From contig OY997594.1 in NCBI GenBank assembly GCA_963921825.1, positions 55,537,675 through 55,601,674 on the forward strand: a stretch of DNA of 64,000 nucleotides, written 5' to 3'. Of this stretch, positions 23,599-34,144 are shown piece after piece (position 1 is the first letter of the stretch; the number at the start of each line of letters is the position of its first letter). The translations under genes were made by a program, and so were the position numbers. The notes beneath the pieces are model-generated. The model did not search any database. It saw nothing but the letters and a program-made list of their open reading frames with translations, and was not told the DNA's origin. Source of the stretch: Erodium maritimum. Taxonomy: Eukaryota; Streptophyta; Magnoliopsida; Geraniales; Geraniaceae.

Positions 23599-24152
23599 AG
23601 GGATGGCAACGGGGCGGGTTCGGGGGGGGGGGGGGGACCCCGCACTCCGCCCCGCCCCGCAGGGAAACGGGGATTCTCCGCCCCGTTTTCTCCCTGAAAA
23701 AAATACACATTTTTATATCACACAATTCTTAATCCATAATTTTAGACAACATGTATATAAAACAAACATCACACGACATCCGTGTCTCATAATGTGCATA
23801 TTCGAACTAAGTTTTCTATCTTTTAGATATAAAATATAAATAAGCAAAAATTACCTTTTGCCATATTTGAACTAAGTTTTCTATTTTTTTAGATATAAAA
23901 TTTAAATAAGTTAGTATCATATGTAAAAAAAAATATATTATGTGTTATTTAAAAAAGATATTAATTATTAATATATATTTTTAAAATTAATAGAGCGGGG
24001 CTCCCCGCGGGGCACGGGGCGAGGAGTGCTTGCCCCGCACCCCGCCAAAATTCCCGTTTACCGCCCCGCTTAAAAAATCCCCGTCCCGAACCCGTCCCGC
24101 ACGGTGTGGGGACGTCAGGTCCCCGTCGGGATCGGGACGTTTTGCCATCCCT
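23599..24152. mobile_element. hAT-type MITE, 554 bp, with GC-rich ends
   Basis: Terminal inverted repeats AGGGATGGCAA on both ends and 8-bp flanks TGGGGTCT (23591-23598) and TGGGGTCC (24153-24160), 7 of 8 identical. The ends are rich in CGGGG and CCCCG blocks and include a G run at about 23620-23634. The centre is AT-rich and without coding potential. AGGGATGGCAA with subterminal CGGGGCGGG blocks is a common plant hAT MITE type. Confidence 0.75.
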
Positions 24153-24160
24153 TGGGGTCC

Positions 24161-24715
24161 CGAAAAAAAAACTAGTGGTAAGTACTAAATAGTATGGAAA
24201 GAGGGCGTGGGAGACGTGAAGTAATTGATAGGAACATGAATGGAGAGAGGTGACAAATAAGCGGGGGCTATGGTTTGATATTGCTGCTAGCCAGTAGCCA
24301 CAAAGAGAGGAGCCAAATAACCAAATATGGGCCACAATGGTTAATAAAAGGAGGTCATAGGGCACATCATTCATTCGTAGACCTTATAGTTATAGCATCA
24401 GCTGAACTACACGTACAGCCCACTATTTACCATTTTTAGGAATGTGTACGACCCACTTCAGTGCTATTATTAGTCTATATTTTCTGTTCACTGTTTTTCA
24501 GTTTGTTAATTGCCAAATTATTAAAGACTTTACTGCCCTAAATTTATGACTGATTCATGATCTTCCTACTCTTTAGTCTTTACACAAAATTTTATGATTT
24601 AAATTAATCCATGTACGGTATTTAATTTAACTACAAAAACATATGTAGAAAATAGTCATATTAAAAAGCACTCTCAAAAACCCTAATAGGGTTCACCCAA
24701 AACCCATCTAGGGTT
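24161..24715. other. AT-rich intergenic DNA
   Basis: No gene, RNA or repeat boundary is seen. Frames below 70 codons only. Confidence 0.4.
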
Positions 24716-25919
24716 CGATATTGATCCCGTCAGGGGTGTTCTTCCTCGTCGCCGGCGCCTCCACTCAATGCTCTCGACCTCCCTCTCTGATCCCGTCATG
24801 CAGCCAAACCGTCCATGGAGTCCCTACTCTCTCGCTCCCCCGCCTGAAACGCAACACCATCGTCATCCCCCCCCCCTCGGGCCGTGCATGGACAGTTGCA
24901 GCACTTCACGATCTGCAGTCCGAAGCCGCACCTTCGCCCCCGCACCGATCAGCCGCCCTGGTACTGCAGCCTGGTGCCAACTTGGCACATGTTCGAACCC
25001 TACCGCGAGCATCCTCACTGTCTGCCGGCACCTTATTTTCAATCGGGGGAGTGGCCACCGACCGTATGAAGGGGCGCCTCTCTCTGGACTCGCAGGGCCC
25101 TCGCCGGCTTTGTTTCAGACCCCCACCGGTCAATGGAACCCCTTTAGGTTTCCCACTCCAACTTTGTCGCTGGTCAAGCGTCGTGGTCCGAGGCCTCCGA
25201 GGTCCAGGATAGTGACAGTGATCATTCCGATGGAAGAGTCCACTTTACCTGCAATGGTCGTTCCTACCGTGGAGGGAGAAGTAGGGCTGCGGCCACAGGG
25301 ACAATTGCCTCGCCAATCTCTAGGCTCTAGGGTTCCAACCTGTCGATACAATCAAGAGTGCATACCGGCGAACCTTAGAGGCCTGCTGAAGTATAATCCA
25401 GCAATCGGTCCTCGACCGCGGAAGAACAGGCTGGGAAGCGGGACATGGGCTTCCGAAGGAGTACCTCTCACACAGGAGCATAAAGAGGAGGTCAGACTGG
25501 AACCTGATCAAGAGATGCAGACGGGGGGCATGGCTCCCCGCGGGAGAATGATAAGACCCGGCGGGGGTGGAAAGGCCTCTTTGGGACCTATATCCACAAA
25601 CCCGAGTCTACCACTGCCGGAAAGTCTCTAGAAATCCGCAATCAAGGCATTATTTTCAGATCTTTATTTTTCTTTAAGTCGAATAAATTGTTGGATAGCT
25701 AGGATTAGGTCCTTGGGTTTTACTCTTTTGGAAATACCGGTGAGAGGAACTCCTAAGTTCGGATCTGTGATTCAAAGTAGACTATTTTTGTGGATCCATG
25801 AGCGCCAGATGAGTTACGGTCGATCGAGACAAATATCTGGAATCCTGGACAGTTATGTCTTACCCTGTAAAATTGTTGTTCTACAGTAATACAATACCAC
25901 AGTTTAAAAAAAAAACTCC
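24716..25919 (+). pseudogene. LINE-like retroposon with a 287-codon frame and an A tail
   Basis: A CT/CCG-rich leader is followed by an open frame from the ATG at 24768 to the stop at 25631 (287 codons), then about 290 bases of untranslated sequence ending in an A9 run at 25911-25919. Within the frame, CRHLIFNRGSGHRPYEGAP resembles a degenerate zinc knuckle (FNCxxxGHxxxxC with two Cys lost). Composition is Pro/Arg-rich. The overlapping frame at 24721-25212 is a shadow. I see no convincing target duplication, so the element identity is an inference from leader, knuckle-like block and A tail. Confidence 0.4.
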
Positions 25920-26770
25920 AAAAACATATAAAGAAACCTAATCCAAATCATTCATGTATTTCAATTATAATTATTGCAACTTCCTTTTCTTCTCTATGTA
26001 TAGCGGTGCCGTGCTATTCCGTATCAACGATCCACAAGGACAGCTGCGCCTGCCTCACCAACCTTCTTCTGGTTGCTTCTGAATCTAAATATAATTGATG
26101 GTTGTATAAGTTTTTGATTAAATCTCAAAGGGTTACATTAAATAAGTTGCTATAAATAACTTATTTTTTTTTTGTTCTGATCAAAAGAAAATAAGTTGCC
26201 GATCTCAAGACGGTGCCTATTATATTTATAGCAACATAAATAGTTTGTAATTAATGTGTATCGGTCTGTAAGAGAACATGATGGATGGGTATATTCTGTT
26301 TTCCCATGATTATGCTCTTATTATTTCTTCATTTAGAATCGCTTGTCTATCACATATCCATCTAATCATTATTTCGTAATGATATGGATACATTTTCATC
26401 TATGGTCAAAGCGCCCAAGCATTACCTTGTATGCAATTTGAGTCCCAATAACAAGGGTGTCTCTTGAGGGTTGTCTCTCTCAACCGTATATTTGTATTTG
26501 TCAGCAAATGACTAGCGTCCTACAATTTGGGTATCAACTTCCCCGATTTGACCACGTATGCTTTGCTGGATTATGTATCTTAAACAAGTTTGTAAAACAT
26601 TAGATGCTAACCAAGTGAGAAAGGGTTTTAAATGTTAAGGGGAGATTAATCAAATATTAATCAGAATTATTATTGTATTATTTTTTTATAATTTTTGTTA
26701 TATATATTATCAAATTTGATATTATATTATATAAATAATATTAATAATATCACATAGTGTTATACTCACA
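25920..26770. other. AT-rich DNA with no recognised gene
   Basis: No domain, element end or RNA gene is visible. The AT content rises to a nearly pure AT stretch at about 26640-26755. Confidence 0.4.
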
Positions 26771-26773
26771 TAC

Positions 26774-26965
26774 AGAGTGCTGATACCTATATATAGAGTG
26801 GTGATACCCACGTACAAAGTGATCATATTGTGCAAAGTGTTAGTATCTTACCTAACACAGTACTAGTACCTTACATAACACAATGCTAGTACTTTGCTTA
26901 CACTATGTTGGTACCTTATAAATACGGAGTGCTGGTACCATGCACGTTGATTACTGGTACCATGG
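26774..26965 (+). repeat. Degenerate tandem array, about eight units of 24-28 bp
   Basis: The motif GTGCTGGTACC and its variants (GTGCTGATACC, GTGGTGATACC, GTGTTAGTATC, AGTACTAGTACC, ATGTTGGTACC and others) recurs about every 26 bases. It ends just before a GCGCGC-rich patch at 26965-27000. Confidence 0.6.
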
Positions 26966-27412
26966 GCGCGCGCACGTGGTCAACACGCGCTGCGCGCGAA
27001 AAAGACCATGTGTCAAGATCTCGCGTACTATACTGACGTCATCTTGGCCGCATATTGTGGCATAGATTAGTCCTTATCTTGCACGGAGAAGAGCATGTCA
27101 TTGCTGTGAGAGTTCCTCGTCGAGAGTGGTCTCACCGCCTCTGATTAAGCTTCAAGCTTTGGCCACACCCTTTTCTTCCTCACTAACCTCCAACTGCATA
27201 GGACATCTCTATCCTGCTTGGATCGTATTCAGCTATGGGCTCAAGCTTGGGGCCTCCCGCCGATAGTTATGACGGAAATGACAAGGATCACGGTAGGCAA
27301 CACTCTTGATGGATGTGTGAAAGTACACTATGATCAATGAGGATAATACCGGGGAGGAAAAGTCTGTGTTCGCTTCTAAATAGACATTTACAAACCCTTA
27401 TGACGATCAATA
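26966..27412. other. Unassigned stretch starting with a GCGCGC patch
   Basis: No coding or element boundary recognised. Confidence 0.3.
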
Positions 27413-27977
27413 GTGTTATGTTTCAAGGATATTCTTGAACTTGTACAAGTCACTTTAATGTACGATGCTTCCGCCTCTGGGGTCGTCGTCCCTGATGTTG
27501 TCGCCGCCGTCTCTGATGTCGTTTCCGCCTATGATGTCGCCACCATCTATGTTTCCGCCGCCGTTTCTAGAGTCGTCCCTGAAGCCGCAGCCGCAGCCAG
27601 CACGCCTTTTTCCCTGGCTTCCACTGCTGCAACCGCCTCGACCCCTTTCGCGATTATGGATCAGGCTAATCAAGCGGGTCCTTTTTACTTTATTTGAGCT
27701 TGTCTTTGCAGGTTCAATGCCTAGTAAACAGAGAATCATAGATTTTTTCAGGGAGGAAACTCTGATTCATGTATTGCCTCCCACTATTACTGTTGAAGTC
27801 ATTTCCCAATTTTCGGAGCAGGAATTCCAGCATCACCTTCTCAACCCCCGTCTTCCTTCCTTGCCTATACGGCATCCCAGCTCAATATTAGTTGGTCTAC
27901 CCAATATCGCCAGAGACGATTATAGTATGAAAATAACTACAACACCTTTGTGTGTTTTGTCTGTTCTTCGTGGTTAA
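27413..27977 (+). pseudogene. Fragment of a LINE-like leader and ORF1
   Basis: Overlapping open frames of 94 and 170 codons. The motif GATGTCGCC/CCGCCG and the downstream block with TTTACTTTATT, then AGAATCATAGATTTTTTCAGG, then TCTGATTCATGTA resemble the order seen on the minus strand at 29330-29150. The likeness suggests two old copies of one family. No catalytic domain is present. Confidence 0.3.
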
Positions 27978-28889
27978 CGATTTATCCCTAATACATTAAA
28001 ATATATTTGAAGTTTAAATTAATGAATTGTATCTTTGGTTTAAAAAAAGTGGTTCGCGAATAAAAGCATTAACCGGTTAAGATGACTTATAACAATATTA
28101 TTCTTATGTGTTATTTATAACTATTGAGGTGGGTACACGAGACATGTACGTGGTGAAAAAGTCAAATGACTAATTTATGTTTTTGGTCAGGGAGTAGAAT
28201 GAAAGCGCAGCAGCTTCTCAGACATACATGTGAAATGATCAAGAGGCTTGTAAACTAATGGATAATAAACAACTGTCAAGCTACATAAAGAAACAGGTTT
28301 ATCTCAGGTGGGGCTGGGAAGGGTATTTTGGGGATAGGCTTAAATTTTCTCATCCCTTCCATATTAAAGTCTACGGGCTCTTCTTCTTCTTCTTCAAAAA
28401 AAAAAAAAAATAGTCTACGGGCTCTAATGTTAAAGCCCATATAGTTATGGTTTGTAAAGGTCATCATTGAGCACAGTTCTCTGTTTCTGCTAATTTTGTG
28501 CCAAAAATTAATTGGGCTGGATCGATGAAGGAAAAGATATCGGCTGCTGATGTCTGCAGTTTATCAAGACCATGTGCAGCGCCGGGAAAATTGTCGATGC
28601 TGATGTCGGGGAAGGAGCCACGGTTGCTGTCGATTGAATTGTTGCAGGTGACCGACCCATGACGCCTTAAGTCACTGGTGGGGAGAAAATTCCGTCGTTT
28701 TGTTGGCGTTTTACCGACATTTCGTCGCTGACGGAGAGTGCTGACGATGAAGATAACAACAACACCAACAGTTGGCGGTGAGTGTTATGTTTTTTTGTTT
28801 ATTCGTTTCTTTAGTTTTTTCTTTTGTTAATGTTTTTTTTTTCAGTTTTTAAATTCATTTTTTTAAAATTCTTTTATTAAATTTTACAT
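27978..28889. other. Unassigned intergenic DNA
   Basis: No gene recognised. Contains a CTT microsatellite and an A15 run flanked by a direct repeat at about 28366-28424 (listed separately). T-rich toward 28889. Confidence 0.35.
28366..28424. repeat. Direct repeat AGTCTACGGGCTCT around an A run
   Basis: AGTCTACGGGCTCT occurs twice, separated by CTTCTTCTTCTTC and an A15 run. This looks like the duplication left by a very short A-tailed retroposition, or a slippage product. Confidence 0.5.
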
Positions 28890-30070
28890 ACATTTTAATT
28901 TTTTTTGAGTAAGTGCAATTTTCATTCATTTAAAAAGAGCTAGTGCATGTTTGAAGTTCCTGACGGGACAAACATAATAACCTTGTAACTATGTAAACGT
29001 CTAGGACGTTGTTAAACGGAGCGCCATTAAGACTAACTAAGACAAAAAATTATGAAATTACAGGGTACTGAATCACACTGCTAATTAGGAGAGACTGACG
29101 AACACCGCTCAAAGTAGGGCATGTATACCGTTGGGTCCCCCGAAGGCGACACACTTCTGCTGATGTAGTACCGAACCTGTGTTCGTTAGTGTGACGATGG
29201 TAGATGTGAATCAGGAATTCCTCTTGGTGAAATTCCTTGACCCCGTGGGGAAAAGTCCTGAATCGTCGCTCTTTGAATAGTAACCATGCAAAACGTAATG
29301 TAAACAATAAAGTAAACAAGAACCAATCGATCAAAGATCGAGGAGGAGACCGCGAAAGAGGCCAAGGAGGCGGAGACACTGATGGCGGCTTCACCGGAGC
29401 TTGTAGAGACGGGGGAGATACCTGAGAAGGACACTGATGTCTTGCAACCCACACTCCGCCCAGCAGGAAACCTAGAGCAATGTCATGGGCGAGGATCCAA
29501 ATTGGAGAAGCAGGCGACCAGGTGATCATCTTACCCCAGAACAGGGGTAGAGATCGAGAGAAAGGCCTCGGTGGAGGCCAATGAGGTGGATACAATGACG
29601 ACGACTTCACTGGCAGGTGTAGAGGCGGCGGAGGAGGGAGACTGATCCTACGTCGGGAAAGGAGACCGAACCAACGCTGGGAGAGGAGACCGACCCTACG
29701 CCGGGAGAGGAGACCGGACCAATGCCGAGAGAGGAGACCGAACCTACGTCGAGGTGAGACACGACAAAGAGAGGATGGAACCCTAGAACGGGATCGCAGA
29801 GAGGGGCCGGAACCGAGACCTGTGGCACGAGGGAGAACTTTTCCTTCGCTTGCAGGGTGCACGACGACTGCTACAACAACGGGTTACGGTGCAGTCGCTG
29901 GTGATCGAGATTCGGCTAGAGCTTCCAGGACAAGAGCAATGGATGCTCGAACTCCCGATGGCGCCCTAGAACATGACAACGGCTTTATGGAGGAACTGAG
30001 GAAGGCGGCGACATCATAGAGGAAAGCTAAGGTTGAGAGGTCTCAAACCCTAGCAGAGAGAATCGCAATT
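28890..30070 (-). pseudogene. Minus-strand LINE-like non-autonomous element with an A-rich end
   Basis: On the minus strand it starts near 30070 with a CT-rich leader. It carries an open frame from 29862 to 29050 (270 codons) with an 11-residue tandem repeat and ends with CTTACTCAAAAAAAA near 28897. The order of leader, repetitive basic/proline-rich frame and A tail suits an internally deleted LINE. There is no endonuclease or reverse transcriptase. A host-derived retroposed transcript cannot be excluded. Confidence 0.4.
29635..29760 (-). repeat. 33-bp minisatellite encoding an 11-residue repeat
   Basis: Four units of about 33 bp with the core CGGTCTCCTCTCCC. In the minus frame they read as variants of FGLLSRRRVGLLSQRW. 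Confidence 0.7.
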
Positions 30071-30119
30071 TGCGATATCTAGTAAGCTTACCTCTTTGTT
30101 AATTTTATTATTTTTTTCT

Positions 30120-30484
30120 TTTAATTATGGGTTAAATATCTTTTGGTACCCTTATGTTAGGTCCACAAACCTTTTGGTATCCTTATGTTTTTTAATATAT
30201 TTTGGTACCCTTATGTTCGGTCCACAAACGTTTTAAGCATATTTCGTTCAAAAACTAATGGAATATTTCATTCTGTTAGTCATGTGACCCCATGTGCAGT
30301 TAACTGCAGTGTGAAATGACAATTATATCCTTCTTAAACCCTAATCACTCATTTGATACCTTTGATGTTTTGGGGCCGGCGTCTCCGATACTGTCATCTT
30401 CAAATCACCTCACCCTGTCCTGCAACACCTCCTCATTTTTATCATTCTCAAAACACCTTACCTCAACGTTCAGATCATGTTCAT
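30120..30484. other. Segment with TGGTACCCTTATGTT repeats, target of the next LTR
   Basis: TTTTGGTACCCTTATGTT and TTTTGGTATCCTTATGTT recur three times between 30138 and 30225, separated by GGTCCACAAAC. It resembles the interior of an unknown plant repeat; no ends are defined. Confidence 0.4.
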
Positions 30485-33275
30485 TGTCACGCCCCAAATC
30501 CGGTATTGACCGAACCCGAGACGCGACTTAGTGAATTGTAAATAATAACAATTTAAAAACCATAATATTCGATAACGGTAAATAAAATAGTTCAAAAGAT
30601 ATTAGAAGTTCTGAGTCCTACGCTCAGTAAAAAACATAATTCCAAATATCCGTGACGTCACTACGAAACATAAAATAACATAACCCGGACCCTCGCTAGC
30701 CCCATGCTCCGCGACGTCCTCTACTCCAAAACAAAGCCACTACCTGTAGAGAATACAGTAAGGGGTGAGCTTGACGCTCAGTAGGGAAAACCATCAAAAC
30801 CTCATTATCTCGAATTCTTCAAAAATGCAGTTCCATAAATTAATTATATAATAAAGGTTTTAACACAATACAGCCTATGAACCAAATAAAAGCCAATACC
30901 CCTCTTTAAACTCAGATACTCAATGTCCAACTATACCAACACCGATTCCTAAACCAATTTAAAGACAAACCCCTTTTGAAACCTGACGTTTACAAGACCA
31001 ACCATACTATCTTTAGCTCAACCCCATCCAATCGACTAAGGCACACAACGAAGGGAAACTCCAGTTTAGACATCCAATAACGTTTCTAAACTAACTTTTT
31101 AACGATTAAAAGAGGAAGCAACAACGAGAGCATAATATCCAACTTAAACAACCTTCACTCTACCCGACCACAAACTGTCCCGAGATTCCACATCCCAAGC
31201 CCCTTAACAAACGACTTAAGGACAACCACAAATACGACACTTTAACTTACACGGAAGCCGCACACATGATTTTACCATTAAACGATCAAATCGAGTCATT
31301 CACAGTCACACGCAGCTCATAACAAAGAATACCCATATTGACAACACAACAATAGTCATTCAATTCAAAGCAATTCAAACAAGCGGCCCGTAGCCATCGC
31401 ACGGTCTAGGGAGCAACCCTCTCGGCCCGGCGTCACCGCACACAACTTCCCTAACACAAAGTCAGGATAGGCGGTCGACCTCATCGCGGACGCAGTGTTT
31501 TACCGATCGACGGAAGGCAGGGAAATCGCCTCTTCGCGGCCTCATCTCTCGCGGTGCTCAACACAGCGTTTTACCGAGTGCTAGTCGGAAGGTAGGGAAA
31601 TCACCTCTTCGCAGGACACAGCGTTTTACCGAGTCACGGTCAGAGGGTAGGGAAACCACCTTTCTCGTGTACCATCGTACACAAAGCCTCACACTTTACC
31701 GTTCACTCACCCGGAAGGTACGACTCACCTTACGGAAGTACGTCTCTCACACTTTACCGGTGGCACAACGGAAGGTACGACACACCCTCGGGCACAACTC
31801 ATAACCATTATCACCAGAGCAATCACAACCACACTCACAATCACAACCAAAAACACAATCATAATCACGTCGATCTATTACTCACCCGACCATATCACAA
31901 ATAATGATTCACATTTCCACAAACACGACACACTTGCCCACGCACAGTCACAACATGCAACATCGAGTATAATAGGCTTTGTCCCTTAATTACACTCACA
32001 ATAATTCCGCGCTTACCATCACTTACCGACACCCTCTCGGGCACACTCAATACAACTATCACAAAACATTCACAATCACGTTCACAACCACAGTCATGTT
32101 TCAATAATAACACCGCCATCATGCACATACCATCACTTACCGATACCACTCTCCACGTGGTTACCCCACCGGCTTAACCGGTATCCCCAACATTCCCAAT
32201 CAAACATATCAAGTAAAATAGGGAAAAGCACTCAAATCACTGATCATGCGTTCTCTAGTCAATTCTACTCATTTTCGTGTTCGTTATTTATTAACCGTTC
32301 AAGCATCACAGGCATACACAGATACACTCGGCACACGAGTCCTACGGGCGTGACATGGCCCGATCTACCAACACAACAATTCCCAAGACATAAATCGTAA
32401 ATGTTCGCAGTTTGATACGTCTACGCTAGTTGTTCGTTTCCTATATGCACACTAGTTCTTTAGCCGATTTATTAGGTTTCCCTATATGCATACTAGTAAA
32501 ACCGTAATAAAGCGGATTCGAGGTAATCCCTACCTCTTGAAGAGCCGACCGTTGCGTCTCCTAGCTGCTGACGTCCTGGCCAACACCGGTCTTCTCCGTG
32601 CTCGCAAAAAAGGGACGTATCAGTCCCGATCCAACCCGTAACGGTCCTCAAATCTGATTATTAAATCCAGTCGTTTGTTTTGTCCAAAAGTCCAGATAGT
32701 TAATCTGCTTTTAAGTCAAATAATCATTTAAACCATTTAATCAATCTGTCTTGACCCGGCCCGACCCGAGTCCGACCCGGGTTCAGGCCCAAACCCGAGT
32801 CCAGACCCGGTCCAAGCCAGACCCAGAGTCCAGACCCGACCCGGACCTAAGTCCGGACCCGAACTCAGACCCGGTCCGAGCCCGAGGCCCAAGCCGTGTC
32901 CCAGGCCCAAGCTCGTCCAGAACTCGGTTCCAGCCCAACCTTGATTCTGGCTTGCGACGGAAATGGAGACGGCGACGCAAGCTTAGGGTTCCGGTGAGGC
33001 GACGGTGAAGGAGAGGCGGAGTCAGGGGGTGTTCTCAACGGCGTGGCGGTGCCGGAGAGGCTCGAAAGGGTGCAGGATGGCTGTCAAGGCGAGCTCGGAG
33101 CCCTTCCGTCCGGATCCGGTGGCGTGGGAGTTCGCCTGGGTCTAAACCCTCGTGTTGGAGTGGCTCGATTCGGGGTTGGAAGAGCGTCGCCGGCAGTGAA
33201 ACGTCGAGATGGCAAGTGAGATCTGAGATCTAGAGAGAGACAAGGTCGAGCGGTGGAGAGAGAGGGAAAGGGAGG
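30485..33275 (-). mobile_element. LTR of subfamily 1, 5' end missing, minus orientation
   Basis: Starts on the plus strand TGTCACGCCCCAAATCCGGT and follows the 12489-15327 LTR in order: hairpin (30766), GAAGAGG-type blocks (31490-31650), GTGATT-type tract, GGTCC-rich stretch (32750-32940) and CT-rich leader. Before the expected TGTAAAGACC end it joins, around 33240-33290, to the leader of a different chromovirus copy. It is therefore truncated and part of a hybrid. The flank at 30480-30484 is TTCAT, with no partner. Confidence 0.8.
30766..30780 (-). other. Conserved LTR stem-loop, loop GTCAA
   Basis: Minus strand TGAGC-GTCAA-GCTCA followed by CCCC. Confidence 0.6.
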
Positions 33276-33479
33276 TGCAATCATTTTAGTTCTACCGAAA
33301 ATTCGGCATGACCCATTCGTATTTTCCCTTAACCCTCCGCTTAAGCGAGACAAGTACCAACACAAATTCACAAGACAAAAGTACGCAGAGTTCTCATGCT
33401 CGGCCAAAGACACCACACAGTCAATAAACGGAGTTCTCGTGCTCCTAAAGTACACAACGCAATCAATAAACGGAGTCCT

Positions 33480-33720
33480 CGTGCTCCCAAATACTACGGG
33501 GTGCTCGTGCCCCAAACTCGCCACACACGGGCACACGGGGTTCTCGTGCCCCAATCTCGCCACACACGGGCACACGGGGTTCTCGTGCCCCAATCTCGCC
33601 ACACACAGGCACACGGGGTTCTCGTGCCCCACCAACATCCTCAACACAAACGATATACGGGGTTCTCGTGCCCCACCAACAACACTCAATACAAGCACAC
33701 ATGGAGTACTCATGCTCTAG
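33480..33720 (-). repeat. Leader minisatellite with a 39-bp core unit
   Basis: Three nearly identical 39-bp units and several diverged ones. Each contains, on the minus strand, GGGGCACGAGAACCCC followed by GTGTGCCCGTGTGTGGCGAG. The flanking GGGG and CCCC can pair as a short stem. Confidence 0.75.
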
Positions 33721-34128
33721 AAAAGCGGTCAACCACAAGTCAACACTTGAACAAGACCAAACTACAACTTGAACATTTTAGAATGATCCACCAACATGGC
33801 CAAACCACCAACCGTTGGCTCACTCTACAATGAATGCATAGCGGGTCGATCATTGCCCGTTAATCCAATTCCGATCTCAACCATTCGGTTTCACCGATCA
33901 CTAGGGAGAGGATACCAATCAAGTAATGCAAACATTGTAGTGTAAGGATTCCATTTAGGACAAACATTAAAGCGACTCACGACTCATGTCGTTCCAACTC
34001 TCCGCGTTAATGTTTCCAAATCGCATCACTGAGTATCGCGACTCAGACTCCCTAACTCTACCCACCTAATTGACTTCGGTCCGAGGTTTGAAAACCAGTT
34101 CACAAGACACCGGTTTCAAATGAAACCA

Positions 34129-34141
34129 GGCTCTGATACCA
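34129..34141 (-). other. Primer-binding site, initiator Met tRNA type
   Basis: TGGTATCAGAGCC on the minus strand, three bases after the LTR end, as in the element at 55925. Confidence 0.85.
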
Positions 34142-34144
34142 AAT

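Larger units (their letters stand above)
33276..34144 (-). mobile_element. Chromovirus untranslated leader with primer-binding site, minus orientation
   Basis: Read on the minus strand it follows the LTR at 34145-36713. It starts with the initiator-Met tRNA-type primer site and then parallels the leader of the element at 55922-56640 (shared blocks CAATTAGGTGGGTAGAGTTAG, GTGATCGGTGAAACCGAA and GGTCATGCCGAATTTTC). No gag follows; it breaks off into the truncated LTR at about 33275. Frames 33084-33833 come from the internal 39-bp repeats and are not genes. Confidence 0.8.

Noticed and set aside
24721-25212. 163-codon plus frame overlapping 24768-25631
   Set aside because: Overlapping frame in CT-rich retroposon sequence, no recognised motif.
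24660-25930. Target duplication around the A-tailed element (CTCTCAAAAAC and CTCCAAAAAC)
   Set aside because: The words are similar but not identical and are A-rich, so they are not convincing.
33084-33720. 209-codon minus and 155-codon plus frames
   Set aside because: Generated by 39-bp leader repeats (a multiple of three) and LTR leader; open in several frames on both strands.
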